Notes: generated by a model not told the origin, from the letters alone. 64,000 nt of DNA from JBBRCX01 sp038204465 (GCA_038204465.1 JBBRCX010000001.1:1-64000), one strand, 5' to 3'; numbered from the stretch's first letter, positions 43,831 to 52,778 are shown. Numbers and translations are program-made.

Positions 43831-44694
43831 CTACTCATCGATCCGCACCCGACACCACACCGGGCGATGGTCTGATCCGCTGCACCATTCGCCGACGCCC
43901 TGCGCGACACCATGGAGCCCTCGCAGATACAGCCGATCCAACCGGAGGTGGATTGGACCCGCGATGAACGTCGGCCCATTGGTATGCACGGGCGTTGCCC
44001 CTGCCTCCGCCATCGCCGCATCGATCTGCTGAATGTGACCGTCATTTCCCTGCAACCAGAACACGCGACCGGAGCAGTTGAAATCACCGCCGGTGACAAC
44101 GCACGGCGTGGATTCACTCTTCAACCGCTCGACGAGCGCCCTGACCTGCACCGCGTTCCCATCCCTCCAGCTAAGGAATGAAGGCTCATGATCCGTATTC
44201 ACCACAAGCACTTCGCGTCTGCCGATTCGCAGCAGCGCGGTCAGCGCGACACGCCGCTTCTCTCCACCGCTGTCCAGTTCCCACACATCGGCGCAAACGA
44301 TGGGGATCCGGCTGACAATCGCCTGCGCCTCCCAGTCGCGCGAGTGAAGCTCCCGAAGCCGATTCACCGGCACAACCGCGCCGTACCAATGTCCCGGCAG
44401 AAGATCTGAGAGCGAGCCCTCCAATGATCGCAGCGCGCCATCTCCCGGCTTCAATCGCACCTCCTGAAGGCACCAGACGTCTACGTCGCGCATCCGATGG
44501 AAGTCGCGGCGAAGCATGGGTCGTTCACTGAGCCAGTGGACGTTGTAAGTCGCGACGGTGAGGCATTCGGTAGGCGCAGCCGCGGCTTGGCTCTCGACGC
44601 CAAACTCGAGCCGCGCGGGGAGCAACGGCGGATCAATGGCATGTGCGCATCCGGCAAGCCAGACAGAACATAACGCCGCAACGGCGTGACGCAT
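43831..44694 (-). CDS. Endonuclease/exonuclease/phosphatase (EEP) family lipoprotein
   Basis: 287 residues. A lipoprotein signal (AALCSVWLAGC, lipobox LAGC at about residue 13-16) is followed by the EEP fold: ATYNVHWLSE (about 48), WCLQEVRLK (metal Glu, about 75), VVNTDHEPSF (about 165), TGGDFNCSGRV (Asp/Asn, about 198), LRLDRLYLRG and GSDHRPVWCRVRID (final Asp/His, about 273). All key residues of the DNase I/phosphatase superfamily are visible. Membrane-anchored periplasmic location is likely; substrate (nucleic acid, lipid phosphate or other phosphoester) cannot be told. Convergent to the pilus genes, divergent from the vWA gene with 96 bp between. Confidence 0.9.
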   Translation of the reverse strand: MRHAVAALCSVWLAGCAHAIDPPLLPARLEFGVESQAAAAPTECLTVATYNVHWLSERPMLRRDFHRMRDVDVWCLQEVRLKPGDGALRSLEGSLSDLLPGHWYGAVVPVNRLRELHSRDWEAQAIVSRIPIVCADVWELDSGGEKRRVALTALLRIGRREVLVVNTDHEPSFLSWRDGNAVQVRALVERLKSESTPCVVTGGDFNCSGRVFWLQGNDGHIQQIDAAMAEAGATPVHTNGPTFIAGPIHLRLDRLYLRGLHGVAQGVGEWCSGSDHRPVWCRVRIDE

Positions 44695-44790
44695 CGCTGG
44701 AGTTTAATCGATCCCGCAGATGTGGATATCCAGCCAGAACTCGCGCTCGATCCGCGACTCCCTCGCCGCCGGGGGCTACAATGATTCCCG

Positions 44791-45960
44791 ATGAAGTACT
44801 TCTACGGCGAATACGACGGCGAAGAATTCCCCACGCAGGACAAGCTCTTCGGCTTCGACCAGCTCATGCAGTTCATCATGCAGTATGGCGAGCAGGCGCT
44901 CAAAGCGATCGAGCAGATGTTGCAGAATCCGAAGGACGACGCCCAGTCGGAGATGCTCGAGCAACTGCTCAAGGACGGAATGCTCGACAAAGATGGCAAA
45001 GGGAAGCTGCGGCTGACGCCGCGGGCAATCACCAAGATGCAGCGCAAGGCGCTGATGGAAGTATTTGCCAATCTCCGAAGCGGACAGCGCGAGGGACATG
45101 AAAAAGTGACGCCGGGGATGGGCGGCGAGCGCATCGATGGGACCAAGCCGTATCAGTACGGCGACCCGGTGAGCGAATTGGATCTTCACCAGACGCTGCA
45201 CAATGCCCTCACGCGCCACGGCCTCCCCCAGAAGCAGCAAGGCGGCAAGCATGCGCCGATCAAGTTCGATGAGCACGACTTCGAACTGCACCTGCACGAA
45301 GGCATGACGAGTTGCTCAACCGTCGTGCTGCTCGACATGAGCGGCTCGATGATGCGTTACGGCCGCTTTCTGTCGGCGAAGAAGGTGGCGATGGCGATGC
45401 AGGCGCTCGTCCGCAGCCAGTTCCCGCAGGACTCGATCGACTTTGTCGGCTTCTATTCCGGGGCCAATCAGATTCCCGAGGCCATGCTGCCCCTGACGAT
45501 GCCCAAGCCGGTGACGATTTACGACTACCAAGTGCGCCTGCGCGTGCCGATTGACCAGCTCGCCAAGGCGCCGCAGCACTTCACGAACCTGCATATGGGC
45601 CTGCAACTGGCGCGGCGGCTGCTGCGCAAGCGCACAAGCGAGAACAAGCAGATCTTCATCGTGACCGACGGCCAGCCCACGGCACACGTCGAAGGCGACT
45701 TCGTCTATCTCCTCTATCCGCCGGATCCGAAGAGCACGATCGCCACGCTCAAGGAAGCGGTGACGGCGGTGCGCGAAGGCTGCCGCATCAGTACATTCGC
45801 ACTGATCGAGGATTACTGGGGAATGGATTGGGTGGGGTTCGTCGATCAACTGGCCAAGCTCACCAAAGGCGTCGCCTTCTACACCAGCAGCGGCGAACTC
45901 GCCTCCTGCATCATGGAAAGTTATCTCAGCGGGCGAAAGAAAAAGACGTACATCGCCTGA
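44791..45960 (+). CDS. Cytosolic vWA-domain protein
   Basis: 389 residues without signal peptide or membrane helix. N-terminal about 150 residues are charged and helical (KLFGFDQLMQFIMQYGEQAL; EMLEQLLKDGMLDKDG). The vWA domain (about 175-385) starts TVVLLDMSGSMMRYGRF, keeping D-x-S-x-S, and includes VDFVGFYSG-like IDFVGFYSGANQIP, IFIVTDGQPTAHV and a C-terminal GRKKKTYIA. This resembles CoxE/YehP-like stand-alone vWA proteins that usually pair with MoxR ATPases, although no MoxR is adjacent here. ATG at 44791 has a weak ribosome site. Function unknown. Confidence 0.85.
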   Translation: MKYFYGEYDGEEFPTQDKLFGFDQLMQFIMQYGEQALKAIEQMLQNPKDDAQSEMLEQLLKDGMLDKDGKGKLRLTPRAITKMQRKALMEVFANLRSGQREGHEKVTPGMGGERIDGTKPYQYGDPVSELDLHQTLHNALTRHGLPQKQQGGKHAPIKFDEHDFELHLHEGMTSCSTVVLLDMSGSMMRYGRFLSAKKVAMAMQALVRSQFPQDSIDFVGFYSGANQIPEAMLPLTMPKPVTIYDYQVRLRVPIDQLAKAPQHFTNLHMGLQLARRLLRKRTSENKQIFIVTDGQPTAHVEGDFVYLLYPPDPKSTIATLKEAVTAVREGCRISTFALIEDYWGMDWVGFVDQLAKLTKGVAFYTSSGELASCIMESYLSGRKKKTYIA

Positions 45961-46122
45961 CTCCTGGGACTGTGGAGCCCGCGACCCCTCAAAGAGTCTC
46001 GCCGAACAACGCCGTTCGACGCGGTCCTTGGAGGATTGCGAAGACTCGTGGAACCAACGGATCTGCGGATCGCGGAAGGTCCGCCATCAAATTGTTGTGT
46101 CGCCATGTGTGCGGGAATCATC

Positions 46123-46140
46123 CTCCCGGGCTCCCGGGAG
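46123..46140. terminator. GC-rich hairpin between convergent genes
   Basis: CTCCCGGG-ct-CCCGGGAG-type perfect 8-bp stem with a two-base loop, lying between the ends of the vWA gene (45960) and the minus-strand gene at 46243. No T-run in either direction; a bidirectional terminator is possible by position. Confidence 0.35.
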
Positions 46141-46242
46141 CGGTAGTCTGTAGCTTTCGGGAAACAATCTGGCACCGAACTGCACGTCTTCGCGCTTCGC
46201 CAGCGCGACAGGAGGATCTGCAAATAGTGGAGATAAACAGCT

Positions 46243-46851
46243 CTACCGCGCGGACGGTATCGTGCGCACGAAATGCTGCGCGGCGACGGCACAGAGCAAC
46301 TCCGTCGCCTCGACCTGCGCCGGGGACGCGGACGGCGGCAGCGTGATGCGAAGTGCCTTGCGGTTCCAGCCGAGCAGATCCTTGAAGTGCGCGGCGGGGT
46401 TTAGAGAAGCCTTGTTAAGCGGTTCGATCCGCAGCGGCTCCTTGGACGGCTGGATCTGAAGCACGTGCGGTTCTCCGTGAAGCGACGGCGTCAGCAAGCC
46501 GGCCTCCGTGAGCTCCTTCAACACGTCGGGGCAGTAGATCGTTACCTGGCCGTCCTGAAGGTCCTCCAGCGCGAAGACCTGCATGCGATACTTGCCGTCT
46601 GGCACGTAGAATTGCACCGTCTGCGCGCCCACGATCTTTGCGACCGGCGCGAGTGACATCAGCGTGCAGGCAAGGCGGCGCCAGAGGCCGGCGCGCTGCG
46701 GGTCTGGACCTGCCTCCAACAGGGCGTTCCGCCGCTCCGCATTCGCTCGATCCTTCGGAGGGAGCTTGGCAAGGAAATCGGTAAACCCCAGAGGGTGCGC
46801 CAGCGACTTACGGGCGGCGGCAAATGCGGGATGTGTATTCGAGTTGAACAT
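46243..46851 (-). CDS. Protein of unknown function
   Basis: 202 residues from the ATG at 46849-46851; another ATG at 46896 extends the frame by 15 residues and neither has a strong ribosome site. No signal peptide or membrane helix. Visible features are an N-terminal LGFTDFLAKLPPKDRANAE, a middle beta pattern (VQFYVPDGKYRMQVFALEDL; VTIYCPDVLKELTEAG), and a C-terminal helix (VEATELLCAVAAQHFVRTIP). I do not recognise the family. The Pro/Lys pattern and codon use look like a real, chromosomal gene. Convergent with the vWA gene. Confidence 0.6.
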   Translation of the reverse strand: MFNSNTHPAFAAARKSLAHPLGFTDFLAKLPPKDRANAERRNALLEAGPDPQRAGLWRRLACTLMSLAPVAKIVGAQTVQFYVPDGKYRMQVFALEDLQDGQVTIYCPDVLKELTEAGLLTPSLHGEPHVLQIQPSKEPLRIEPLNKASLNPAAHFKDLLGWNRKALRITLPPSASPAQVEATELLCAVAAQHFVRTIPSAR

Positions 46852-47127
46852 AATCACTGATTTTAAACACTCGTGTGCTTCGAGTCTCACGGTCATCGCG
46901 GGTTAACCGATCCGACGGCTGCGAAAGGTATTGGAGGTGAGCTGCTCGCGGTTCGCAAAGCAACGGCGCGCGACGGCGAGAGTCTGCCCTCGCGTTCCAC
47001 AAATGTGATCGACGTCCATCGGAGCGAACGCCCGCCGCAGGCATCGCTCGCAGCGGTTCGCCAGGCTCTGCTGCCACTGTAGCAATACCATCGAGGATCA
47101 TCGATGCCTCGTTGAATGCCAACCCCG

Positions 47128-47310
47128 CTACGGCCGCTTGGAGACCGGGACGAGCTCTGTGCCGGTCACGCCAGCGCGCAATTGCCGATCGATCTGTGCG
47201 ATTCGGTCTCTTTGCGCAAGCCGTCGTCCCGCCCCAAGACTATCAAGTGTCGAGCTGAGATTGTCACGTTCGCGGCGAAGTTTTTTAATCGCGTCGTTGT
47301 CTTGTTCCAT
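47128..47310 (-). CDS. Small helical protein, unknown
   Basis: 60 residues, MEQDNDAIKKLRRERDNL then a second helix RDRIAQIDRQLRAGVTG, a probable coiled-coil hairpin. AGAG lies about eight bases before the ATG. It is the last of four minus-strand small genes at 47128-48374 and follows the previous one by 51 bp. No homolog recalled. Low-complexity plus-strand frames over the same bases are Ser/Arg-rich shadows. Confidence 0.5.
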   Translation of the reverse strand: MEQDNDAIKKLRRERDNLSSTLDSLGAGRRLAQRDRIAQIDRQLRAGVTGTELVPVSKRP

Positions 47311-47361
47311 GCTGTGTCTCTCTTGCCGCCGCAGCGGCGTTGGGCTGAAGAAGTCGAATCA

Positions 47362-47562
47362 CTACTCACTCAACAACCGCCCTATCGCCTCCATCCTGAG
47401 GCGGATGAAGGATGCCTCCGACTCGGGCAAGGTGACGATCTGTGCACGAAAACCGTCGAGCTGCTCCCGCAGAAGCATCAGCGCGGACTGGGGCAGTCGC
47501 GGCGCAGCCTGTACAACCGGCTCGATGTCCCGGGCGATGTCCAGCAGCTTCACATCTCTCAT
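47362..47562 (-). CDS. Small protein, unknown
   Basis: 66 residues. GAGGA five bases before the ATG is the best ribosome site of this group, which supports the gene. The sequence is helical (VKLLDIARDIEPVVQAA; SALMLLREQLDGFRAQIV; FIRLRMEAIGRLLSE). Its start lies 7 bp after the stop of the 144-residue gene, typical of a coupled operon. Function unknown. Confidence 0.55.
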   Translation of the reverse strand: MRDVKLLDIARDIEPVVQAAPRLPQSALMLLREQLDGFRAQIVTLPESEASFIRLRMEAIGRLLSE

Positions 47563-47569
47563 CGGTTCC

Positions 47570-48004
47570 TCACTTAGGGCTCCGGTTCAGCCGCCAGAGC
47601 GGCCTGGGCCTGTCCTTCATCGCCTGGAGGGCGGGCCGAACCATCGTCCCGAGTCGAAGCCCGCCGGGAGTCAACTGACCCATCTGATTCACCTTGGGGT
47701 CTCGGTCGCTCAGGAGGATAAACTCCTCGAACGCAGAAGCGCAGCGGAGGCGCTCGACGGTTTTAGGCCACAGTTCCGAGAGCGTGACCGCCTTCGCCCA
47801 GTCGAAACGACCTCGTTGGTCGGCGATCACGGAAGCGGCAGCGATGAGTTGCTCTAAGTCGGTGATGGGTAGTTCCTCTGTTCTGAATACAGGTCCAATA
47901 CCGCGACGCTGCGGGGCTCGCGGGGCGGACCGTTCATTTTGATATTCCGTCAACGCGTCGGTCTTGAGCAGAGTTGCGGATGCTTTAGGTATTCTCCCAG
48001 GCAT
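47570..48004 (-). CDS. Protein of unknown function in small-gene operon
   Basis: 144 residues. N-terminus is basic and Pro/Arg-rich; the middle is a folded-looking part (LEQLIAAASVIADQRGRFD; LWPKTVERLRCASAFEEFIL), then NQMGQLTPGGLRLGTMVRPA. Its start overlaps the 3' end of the preceding 129-residue gene by 20 bp. No family recognised; the arrangement of short overlapping genes resembles phage or plasmid-derived modules, but no integrase, terminase or capsid gene is visible. Confidence 0.5.
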   Translation of the reverse strand: MPGRIPKASATLLKTDALTEYQNERSAPRAPQRRGIGPVFRTEELPITDLEQLIAAASVIADQRGRFDWAKAVTLSELWPKTVERLRCASAFEEFILLSDRDPKVNQMGQLTPGGLRLGTMVRPALQAMKDRPRPLWRLNRSPK

Positions 48005-48374
48005 TTCGGTAGCGTTCGTCGTTGGCCTGCGTGACAGCTGCTTCGCGGCGCTGCGTCTCGTCCGCGTTTTTCGTCTCGGACGCCGTTCTGGCAGTCTGCT
48101 GGCGCAGCGGCAATTCGCGACGAAATCGGCGGACCAGGTCTGCGACGCGGCCGAGGCTTAGAACACTCCACGACGCTTTACCGATTGAGAGTTGGTGCAG
48201 CAGCGTCGTGCGGCGCTGTTCACGCGAGCCGTTGCGCTTCGGCGGTGCGCCGTCGTCGGCGAGGCGGTTGGCGTCGGCTGCGTCCTGATCAACACGCGGA
48301 CGTACAGACCCCGGGTGCGGCTGTTCGGAGCCGTCGGCGGTGTCGTAGGATTTCCCGTTAGACCAGACGATCAT
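47985..48374 (-). CDS. Protein of unknown function, first of small-gene operon
   Basis: 129 residues, highly charged: MIVWSNGKSYDTADG at the start, then Asp/Arg-rich stretches and an Arg/Gln/Glu helix (RVADLVRRFRRELPLRQQTA; ADETQRREAAVTQANDE). Composition suggests a partly disordered nucleic-acid-binding protein; this is weak. It has only a poor ribosome site at 48374, so its start is uncertain. Ends inside the next gene. Confidence 0.4.
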   Translation of the reverse strand: MIVWSNGKSYDTADGSEQPHPGSVRPRVDQDAADANRLADDGAPPKRNGSREQRRTTLLHQLSIGKASWSVLSLGRVADLVRRFRRELPLRQQTARTASETKNADETQRREAAVTQANDERYRNAWENT

Positions 48375-48804
48375 GTTTGCACCATCTACCTATCGGCAGT
48401 CATGCAAACCGGTTCGTTGGAAATGGTCGGCGTGATTGTCGGAAGCGCTGAGCGTTCCTGTCCGCACGGCCACTATAGCAGCTAATGCAAGCCAGGGGAA
48501 GGAGGAAACGCGGTGCGGCCCCCCGGCCACGGCGCATGCTGCGGAAGACGCCCGCCGATCTGGCGTTTTTGCGAAACCTGTCGTTCAGGCCTTCATCAAT
48601 GCTGCCCGTGCGTCATCCGAAGTAACCTCGCGAATCGCAGATGCCTTTTCAAAATAGCTCTGGCGGTTCGGGGCACAGCAATTATCCGTCTGCCCGGGGG
48701 TGCTTTGAGAACGGCGAATGTTTTGAGCACATCCGATCATGGACGACATCTGGTCGTCACGGTCTAATCATTTTTGGACGCGAGAATGAAGGTGGCGGCT
48801 AACC
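48375..48804. other. Spacer of 430 bp with possible weak hairpin
   Basis: Divergent spacer between the small-gene operon (minus) and the membrane glycosyltransferase-like gene (plus). ACGCC (48548-48552) and GGCGT (48562-48566) could pair, followed by five T (48566-48570), a weak plus-strand terminator-like hairpin with no gene in front of it. No open frame here has convincing composition. An untranslated RNA is possible but not supported. Confidence 0.4.
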
Positions 48805-50460
48805 ATGCGCGCAGGGCATCAATTCTACCGCGTCACTCGCCGCAGCGCGGCGATGGGCCTGGTTAGCATGACACGAATGGTTACGAGCCACGCCTCCGCA
48901 ACCTGCGCCGCGCCTGCCCAAGCCCTTGGCGACAGCCGCCGGCCGCGCCGGTCCGGTTTTACGGCACTGCTCTATGTGATCCTCGGCGCTATGACTTGTG
49001 CCTTACTGCTGGTACTGACGCTGACGAAGCATCTCGATCACGATGAGAATCAGTTTGTGGCCAGCGGCGCGGTCCTCGCGCGAAGTGGCCTGCTCCCCTA
49101 CCGCGACTATCCGTACTTCCATGCACCCTATCTGGTGGGCATCTACGCGCTGCTCTTCACCAGATGCCATTATCTGCTGCTGGCCGCACGGCTCTTGATG
49201 GCGTTCTTCGGATTCCTCACCGCGGCGCTGGTCTTCAAGACGGCACTGCGTCTCATGTCGGGCCATTCAAACATGGCGAGACTTACAGTGGCGATTAGCG
49301 CTGGCGCTATCCTTGTTTTCGGTCCATTGTTTATTCTTACGAGTGGCCGGGCATGGAACCACGACCTGCCGACGTTGCTTACATTGATTGCATTTCTGCT
49401 GTTGAAAGCCGGCGAGAGGGGTTTGACTCCTGGACGTTCCTTGCTCGCCGGATTTTGCGCAGCCACTTCGGTCGGGGTGCGGCTGACTTTTGGCCCGGCG
49501 GCAATTGCTCTCGCAGCCATTGCGTGGTTCGCATCCGAGAGACAGCATCGTCGGAGAAATGTTGCGTTGTACTTCGCTGCGGCGGCGGTGGCGGCCCTTC
49601 CTTTTATCTGGCTGTTCTCTCTGGCGCCAAGTCAGTGCATTTTCGATAATCTCCAATATACGCGCATCAATACGGTCCTGCGGGCGAGCCAGGGACACTT
49701 CAATGGCATGGGAGTTCTCGGACGCATCAGGTTCGTTTTCACCGACGTGCTGGCTCAACCGGCCAATGCCTTCGTCTTTCTGGGGGCGGCAGTTTCTTTG
49801 GTTGCGGCGTGGCGGAGCGCTGACCATCCGAGACGGCGGGCGGTGCTCTCGCTCGCGCTCCTCATCGGGGCATTGCTCATCGGAACGTTCGCGCCCTCGC
49901 CATCCTTCTACCCCTACTTCTACACTCCCTGGGTCTTCTGCCTGCTGTTGATTCTTTACGCGGCGCCCACCGCCGAGAAAGCACAGATCCAATGGGCTCG
50001 AACGATCATGGCCGGCGCTGTGGTGTGCATCATCTTCGGAATCCCACGGTATCGTGGAATTACCGACGTGGTTCATTTCACAGCGTGGCTTCCCGTCAAA
50101 GTCCATCGCGCTGGAGTCGAAGTGGCCCGTGTCGCCAATGGGAGGCCGGTGCTGACACTGGAGCCAATCTTTCCCCTGGAAGGCGGCGCAAGTATTTATC
50201 CGCAACTCGTTACCGGGCCCTTCGCGTTCCGAGTCGAGCCACTCTTGACTGAAGCCCAGGAAAAAACGATGAATACCGTCGGGCCTGACGACCTGCAGGA
50301 ACTATTGCAGGCCAAACCTGCCGGCGCGCTGCTGTATGGTTGGGAACGTAGGCTTGAGCAGAACATCGCGGCCTTGGCCGCTGACCGCCCTAAAACAACG
50401 CTGCGCATTTCCCGAAACAAAAAGCTCACGCTGGTCGCCGGTCCGATTCCAACACGATAA
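48805..50460 (+). CDS. Polytopic glycosyltransferase-like membrane protein (GT39/ArnT type)
   Basis: 551 residues. About ten hydrophobic segments: LLYVILGAMTCALLLVLTL, LLLAARLLMAFFGFLTAALV, LTVAISAGAILVFGPLFIL, and others to about residue 400. The first periplasmic loop contains HLDHDENQFVASGAVLARSG and PYRDYPYFHAPYLVG, with the acidic D-E pair and aromatic region typical of dolichyl/undecaprenyl-phosphate glycosyltransferases of the GT39/GT83 fold. A soluble C-terminal domain follows. The first 50 residues are poorly conserved-looking, so the true start may be a later ATG (48856 or 48874). Probably transfers a sugar from a lipid carrier in the inner membrane; acceptor unknown. Confidence 0.8.
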   Translation: MRAGHQFYRVTRRSAAMGLVSMTRMVTSHASATCAAPAQALGDSRRPRRSGFTALLYVILGAMTCALLLVLTLTKHLDHDENQFVASGAVLARSGLLPYRDYPYFHAPYLVGIYALLFTRCHYLLLAARLLMAFFGFLTAALVFKTALRLMSGHSNMARLTVAISAGAILVFGPLFILTSGRAWNHDLPTLLTLIAFLLLKAGERGLTPGRSLLAGFCAATSVGVRLTFGPAAIALAAIAWFASERQHRRRNVALYFAAAAVAALPFIWLFSLAPSQCIFDNLQYTRINTVLRASQGHFNGMGVLGRIRFVFTDVLAQPANAFVFLGAAVSLVAAWRSADHPRRRAVLSLALLIGALLIGTFAPSPSFYPYFYTPWVFCLLLILYAAPTAEKAQIQWARTIMAGAVVCIIFGIPRYRGITDVVHFTAWLPVKVHRAGVEVARVANGRPVLTLEPIFPLEGGASIYPQLVTGPFAFRVEPLLTEAQEKTMNTVGPDDLQELLQAKPAGALLYGWERRLEQNIAALAADRPKTTLRISRNKKLTLVAGPIPTR

Positions 50461-50584
50461 GTCGCGAGGTGTTGATGCACTGCAAGAGCACAGTCGGCCG
50501 ATCTTCGTGTTGGATTGCGAACTGGGCGTCGCGGTCACTGTGCATGCAGGGGATGACCTTTACTGAACGCCCGCGGAGCGTGCT

Positions 50585-52036
50585 TTGAGTGACTTTCCCG
50601 TCGTCATTGGAGCAGGTCCCGCCGGGCTGACGGCGGCGTTTGAGCTTTCTCGTCACCAAATCGATGGCGTTGTTCTTGAAGCGGACGCTGTGGTCGGCGG
50701 CATCGCCCGCACGGTGGTGCGCGACGGATATCGGTTCGATATCGGCGGCCATCGCTTTTTCTCAAAGGTTCAGGAGATCGAGGCGTTATGGGATGAAATC
50801 CTCGACGAGCCGATGTTGGTGCGACCCAGGCTCTCGCGGATCTTCTATAACGGGAAGTTCTACAATTACCCCTTAAAGGCTTCCAACGCCGTGATGAATA
50901 TGGGCGTGCTGGCTGCGGCCCTTTGCGTCGCCAGTTATGCCTGCGCGCGGCTCCGACCGATCAAGGACCCAAAGAACTTCGAGCAATGGGTGATTAATCG
51001 CTTTGGCTCCCGGCTCTATCGCATGTTCTTCAAAAGCTATACCGAGAAGGTGTGGGGATGCCCCTGCACGGAAATCGGCGCCGACTGGGCCGCCCAGCGC
51101 ATCAAGGGTCTGAGCCTGGGCGGAGCCATCCGCAACGCGCTCTTTGGCCAGTCGCGCAAGACCGTCACCACAACACTCATTGATACCTTCCGCTATCCGA
51201 GGCTCGGCCCCGGCCAGCTCTGGGAGGTCGCCGCGCGCACGATTCAAGCACGTGGCTGGGAACTGAAACTGAACACGCGAGTGACCCGGCTGGATCGATC
51301 CGACGAGCGGGTCGAGGCGGTGTGGACACAGGACCGCGGCGGGAAAACCGAACAGGTTCCCACCACCCACGTGTTCAGCTCGATGCCCCTGCGGGAATTG
51401 CTGCTGTCGATGAGCCCTCCGCCACCGGCCGAGGTGGTCGCGGCCGCGCAACAACTCGCGTACCGAGACTTCCTGCTGGTGGCACTTGTCATCGGCAAAG
51501 CGGACTTATTTCCCGACAACTGGATCTACATTCATTCCCCGGCGGTGCGCGTTGGCAGGATCCAGAACTTCGGCAACTGGAGCCCCGACCTCGTTCCAGA
51601 CGCATCGACAAGCTGCCTTGGAATGGAGTATTTCGTGAATCAGGGCGATGACCTGTGGTGCAACTCCGATGAGAAGCTCATATCGTTCGCCTACGATGAG
51701 CTCAGGCAGATTGGCTTAACCGATGCGAAGCTGATCAAGGGCTACGTCGTGCGCGTCCCCAAGGCCTACCCGGTTTACGATCCGGGTTATCTGCAACGTC
51801 TGGACGTGATCCGCAACTGGCTTGGGTCGCTGCGCAATCTCTACTGCATCGGGCGAAACGGACAACACCGCTATAACAACCAGGACCACTCCATGGCGAC
51901 CGCGCTAATCGCGGCTCGCAACGTGGCCCGCGCCGAATCGCGTGATCCATGGGCGGTGAACGAAGATGCGGAATATCACGAGATCGCCAAGACCGAGCGA
52001 CAGACGCCCATCCTCCCGCAAGCAACCCCGACCTGA
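50585..52036 (+). CDS. NAD(P)/FAD-dependent oxidoreductase (UDP-galactopyranose-mutase-like)
   Basis: 483 residues starting at TTG 50585; GGAG seven bases upstream and the immediate VVIGAGPAGLTAAFELSR support this codon. Rossmann FAD motif VIGAGPAGL (about 8-16) with VLEADAVVGGIART (about 37), then YRFDIGGHRFFSK (about 56), as in UGM/amine-oxidase-like proteins annotated in exopolysaccharide clusters. KVWGCPCTEIGADWAAQRIK (about 156) and QHRYNNQDHSMATALIAARN near the C-terminus close the FAD domain. Its place 124 bp after the glycosyltransferase-like gene suggests a role in nucleotide-sugar or lipid-linked sugar conversion. Exact reaction unknown. Confidence 0.88.
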   Translation: MSDFPVVIGAGPAGLTAAFELSRHQIDGVVLEADAVVGGIARTVVRDGYRFDIGGHRFFSKVQEIEALWDEILDEPMLVRPRLSRIFYNGKFYNYPLKASNAVMNMGVLAAALCVASYACARLRPIKDPKNFEQWVINRFGSRLYRMFFKSYTEKVWGCPCTEIGADWAAQRIKGLSLGGAIRNALFGQSRKTVTTTLIDTFRYPRLGPGQLWEVAARTIQARGWELKLNTRVTRLDRSDERVEAVWTQDRGGKTEQVPTTHVFSSMPLRELLLSMSPPPPAEVVAAAQQLAYRDFLLVALVIGKADLFPDNWIYIHSPAVRVGRIQNFGNWSPDLVPDASTSCLGMEYFVNQGDDLWCNSDEKLISFAYDELRQIGLTDAKLIKGYVVRVPKAYPVYDPGYLQRLDVIRNWLGSLRNLYCIGRNGQHRYNNQDHSMATALIAARNVARAESRDPWAVNEDAEYHEIAKTERQTPILPQATPT

Positions 52037-52118
52037 ATACTCGCCCCGCCTTCAACGGTGAGCGGGAGATTGCCAGCGCGGCCGAACGATCGTAGGCGGC
52101 GATAATCCGGACGTTTAC

Positions 52119-52778
52119 TCATCTCGTCGGCGCGGTTGAGGGCGCTGTCGATGGCGCTGTCGAGCTTTGCTCCACCTCAGTCTCCATCCGATGAAACGCA
52201 CTGAGGATCTTTCTGATCTCCTTGCGGTGCGCTACGGGATCGACGCGCTGGTATGTCTGGGGTTCCTGCCACAAGTCTTCGTCCTTCAGGTGTGCCTCAA
52301 ACTCTTTCTTCAGCGCCTCGGGGGTTTTTATGTCCTTGAATTTGTCCGCGTTGAGCGTCGAGGTCTTGATCGTGTCCTGAATGAGTTCGAGCTTAAAATG
52401 CGGGTAAAAGTGCTCGCCAGGCGCCTGCAGTTCCCACTCTGCGCCGATCAGCTGCCCAGTGAGCACGGTGGCTCCCCGGGTCTGGCTGAGCCAGCCGCGC
52501 AGGTTGTACTCGACCTTCGGCTTGGCTGCGTCGTTTTCCACCGCATAAGAGAAACAGCCGATGCAGTACGTGTGCTTGTCCATCGGCGCGATGCAGACGA
52601 GGACCTCTCCGGAGTCATCGCTGCCGCGCCACCAGCCGTTGAGCTTCTCGTCGATCGTCGCCGTTTCCGGATCGCCGAGATACGTCCGCAGACATCCGGC
52701 CGACGCCACCGTTAGCAGAACTAGCATGCCAATGCGAAGCGCCCGCGGGATGGTCGATGTGCTGCAGCATTGAGACAT
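52119..52778 (-). CDS. Lipoprotein of unknown function
   Basis: 219 residues from the ATG at 52776-52778 (GGAAAGACAAGTC precedes it; a frame to 52856 is unsupported). Lipoprotein signal IGMLVLLTVASAGC with lipobox ASAGC at about residue 28. The mature part has a beta-barrel-like pattern (LNGWWRGSDDSGEVLVCIAP; VEYNLRGWLSQTRGATVLTG; WELQAPGEHFYPHFKLELIQ), reminiscent of lipocalin-like domains. The C-terminus carries a short TAPS repeat (STAPSTAPSTAPT), coded by a 12-bp tandem repeat. No family recognised. Confidence 0.75.
   Translation of the reverse strand: MSQCCSTSTIPRALRIGMLVLLTVASAGCLRTYLGDPETATIDEKLNGWWRGSDDSGEVLVCIAPMDKHTYCIGCFSYAVENDAAKPKVEYNLRGWLSQTRGATVLTGQLIGAEWELQAPGEHFYPHFKLELIQDTIKTSTLNADKFKDIKTPEALKKEFEAHLKDEDLWQEPQTYQRVDPVAHRKEIRKILSAFHRMETEVEQSSTAPSTAPSTAPTR

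Noticed and set aside
46903..47091. Minus-strand frame of 62 codons with a CxxC motif (CERC)
   Set aside because: A different frame over the same bases is also open, no ribosome site is convincing and no zinc-finger partner Cys/His pattern is complete.
47138..47857. Plus-strand frame of 239 codons over the small-gene group
   Set aside because: Ser/Arg-rich composition without a ribosome site; the minus-strand frames have better coding features.
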